A stretch of 6,872 bases of DNA from Chlamydiota bacterium. Lineage in GTDB: Bacteria; Chlamydiota; Chlamydiia; Chlamydiales; VGMA01. The DNA lies in the NCBI GenBank assembly GCA_016866575.1, contig VGMA01000084.1, forward strand, positions 1-6,872, in the 5' to 3' direction. The notes below the pieces were generated by a model that was given only the letters and a program-made list of their open reading frames with translations, was not told where the DNA came from and ran no database searches. Below, in pieces: positions 5,691 through 6,872 of the stretch; the stretch's first letter is position 1, and every line of letters begins with the position of its first letter. A program made the translations under genes and the position numbers.

Positions 5691-6785
5691 ATGAAGAAAA
5701 GATCGATATTTATAGCAGCTACAGGTCAAAACGTTGGAAAAACAACGTGTTGCTTAGGACTGCTGGCCGGACTGCAAAAAAGAATTGCAAGAGTTGGATT
5801 CACTAAACCGGTAGGTCAAGAACATGTTATTATCGACGACAAGCTTGCCGTCGATAAAGATGTGCTTTTATTCAAAAGCTGCTTCCATCTTCCTTTCCAC
5901 ATCAAAACCATGAGCCCTATTATCTTTGCTAGGGAATTCACAAGAGAATATCTTGATGGTAAATACGATATGGATTTTTTTAGACAACGAATACTTACCT
6001 CTTACGAAGAAATCAGATCCCAAAGTGATGCTGTGCTTGTTGAAGGTACAGGACACATAGGCGTTGGCGATATAGTAGGATTAAATAATGCACAAGTAGC
6101 AAGCCTACTTGGACTTAAAGTGATTATTATTGTTCCCGGAGGCTTGGGATCCTCCTTTGATTCCTTAGCCCTCAATATCGCCATGTGTGAAAAATATGGG
6201 GCAGAAGTTGCTGGCGTCATCATCAATAAGGTTCTTCCAGAAAAAAAACAGGTCGTTGAGCACTACATGCAAAAAGCTCTAAGTCGTTGGAACATCCCGA
6301 TTTTAGGTGTTATACCCTATGATGATTTTCTTACTCTGCCTTGCATGAAAGATTATGAGTTTCTCTTTGGCGTACCTATGCTTTCAGGTCAAAAACACCG
6401 TTTGCGACACTTCAAAAAAAATAGACTTGTTGCAACTTCCGTAGAGCATTACGAAAGGCTTATTTCTAAAAATCAGCTCATTATTACCCCCGCAACAAGG
6501 GATGATATCATCTCAGCTACACTTAAAAGACACTGGCAGCAAGATTTAGAAACAGGTTTTATCCTTACAGGAAGTTCTCCTCCAAAAATTTCACTTGTCG
6601 AAGAGATTGTAAAAGCAGAAATACCAATGATTTACGCCCCTATTAACAGTTTCAATGCTATGAAAAAAATCACTTCTCAACAAACGAAAATACGAACTGA
6701 TGATATAGAAAAAATTAAAGAAGCGATTGCGGTAGTAGAAAAAAATCTAGATTTTGATGCAATCGAAGCTATTATGGACTGCTGA
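5691..6785 (+). CDS. BioD-like P-loop NTPase with DRTGG domain (phosphotransacetylase N-terminal-like protein)
   Basis: This 364-residue protein has two domains. The N-terminal part (about 1-228) is a dethiobiotin-synthetase-like P-loop fold. It contains a modified Walker A (ATGQNVGKTT, residues 10-19, Ala in place of the usual first Gly), a KPVGQE segment (39-44) matching the K-P-x-G motif of the BioD family, and DAVLVEGTGHIGVG (113-126) matching the Walker B-like region. IIIVPGGLGSSFDSL and GVIINKV are further family signatures. The C-terminal part (about 232-350) resembles the DRTGG domain: TPATRDDI (266-273) and GFILTGSSPP (289-298). This layout matches the regulatory N-terminal half of long bacterial Pta enzymes (COG0857-type), but the catalytic acetyltransferase domain is absent and the gene stops cleanly. 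It is therefore unlikely to be a phosphotransacetylase or a true BioD; a nucleotide-sensing or regulatory role is plausible but unproven. The start is supported by the family-typical spacing to the P-loop, despite no Shine-Dalgarno sequence. Confidence 0.88.
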   Translation: MKKRSIFIAATGQNVGKTTCCLGLLAGLQKRIARVGFTKPVGQEHVIIDDKLAVDKDVLLFKSCFHLPFHIKTMSPIIFAREFTREYLDGKYDMDFFRQRILTSYEEIRSQSDAVLVEGTGHIGVGDIVGLNNAQVASLLGLKVIIIVPGGLGSSFDSLALNIAMCEKYGAEVAGVIINKVLPEKKQVVEHYMQKALSRWNIPILGVIPYDDFLTLPCMKDYEFLFGVPMLSGQKHRLRHFKKNRLVATSVEHYERLISKNQLIITPATRDDIISATLKRHWQQDLETGFILTGSSPPKISLVEEIVKAEIPMIYAPINSFNAMKKITSQQTKIRTDDIEKIKEAIAVVEKNLDFDAIEAIMDC

Positions 6786-6872
6786 CAGCCATTTTGCTAA
6801 ACGATCAAAAAGCTCATCTGCAGTAACCGCTTTGATACATCTTCCTGTCTTGCATGTTCTTAAAAGCCTGCA
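6747..6872 (-). CDS. C-terminal fragment of an unidentified protein (partial, N-terminus outside window)
   Basis: Entering from the right edge on the minus strand, one frame stays open for 41 codons and ends at TAG (6749-6747). The other two minus frames are closed within this stretch. The peptide contains LLRTCKTGRCIKAV and then an amphipathic helix-like ADELFDRLAKWLSA, which looks like genuine protein. Its last 13 codons, counting the stop, overlap the end of the convergent BioD-like/DRTGG gene by 39 bases. The fragment is too short to assign a family, and a non-coding chance frame cannot be excluded. Confidence 0.5.
   Translation of the reverse strand, partial: CRLLRTCKTGRCIKAVTADELFDRLAKWLSAVHNSFDCIKI

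Noticed and set aside
5868..6226. Two minus-strand open frames (62 and 74 codons) opposite the BioD-like/DRTGG gene
   Set aside because: The plus strand there encodes conserved P-loop family motifs, and the antisense peptides look like chance products.
6787..6872. Plus-strand open frame after the BioD-like/DRTGG gene
   Set aside because: It has no start codon with a ribosome binding site and a Ser/Leu-rich peptide of low quality; the opposite strand gives a more protein-like sequence.

Overview
This AT-rich window (roughly 36-38% GC by eye) looks like bacterial chromosome from an obligate intracellular or host-associated lineage. My best guess is an environmental member of the Chlamydiota (Parachlamydia/Protochlamydia/Rhabdochlamydia-like). 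That rests on four things: a secreted beta-barrel outer-membrane protein of a MOMP-like or BBP7-like type, a very large helical orphan protein with Inc-like hydrophobic hairpins and no signal peptide, tiny lipoproteins, and mostly short gene spacing. No rRNA, tRNA or housekeeping marker is present, so the lineage is an inference and not a demonstration.

Layout. Positions 1-756 (minus strand) hold the N-terminal 252 residues of an outer-membrane beta-barrel protein with a signal peptide; its 3' end lies outside the window. A 91-base divergent intergenic region (757-847) carries a good sigma70/sigma66-type promoter for the plus-strand gene at 848-5227. That gene encodes a 1459-residue, mostly alpha-helical protein that I do not recognise. 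It ends in a near-perfect 12-bp stem-loop terminator (5249-5285), which also abuts the stop codon of two tandem minus-strand genes for tiny proteins (46 and 55 residues), both apparently lipoproteins and both preceded by strong AGGAG ribosome binding sites. A second short divergent region (5614-5690) separates this pair from a plus-strand gene (5691-6785). It encodes a 364-residue BioD-like P-loop/DRTGG protein, similar to the non-catalytic N-terminal part of long phosphotransacetylases. Its 3' end overlaps by 39 bases the end of a convergent minus-strand reading frame that enters from the right edge.

No operon joins the larger genes: transcription direction changes at every boundary except inside the small lipoprotein pair. 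I see no mobile element, CRISPR array, integrase or tRNA. The most interesting content is the orphan giant protein, which is a candidate host-interaction or membrane-associated factor divergent from a surface protein, and the overlooked tandem micro-lipoprotein operon.
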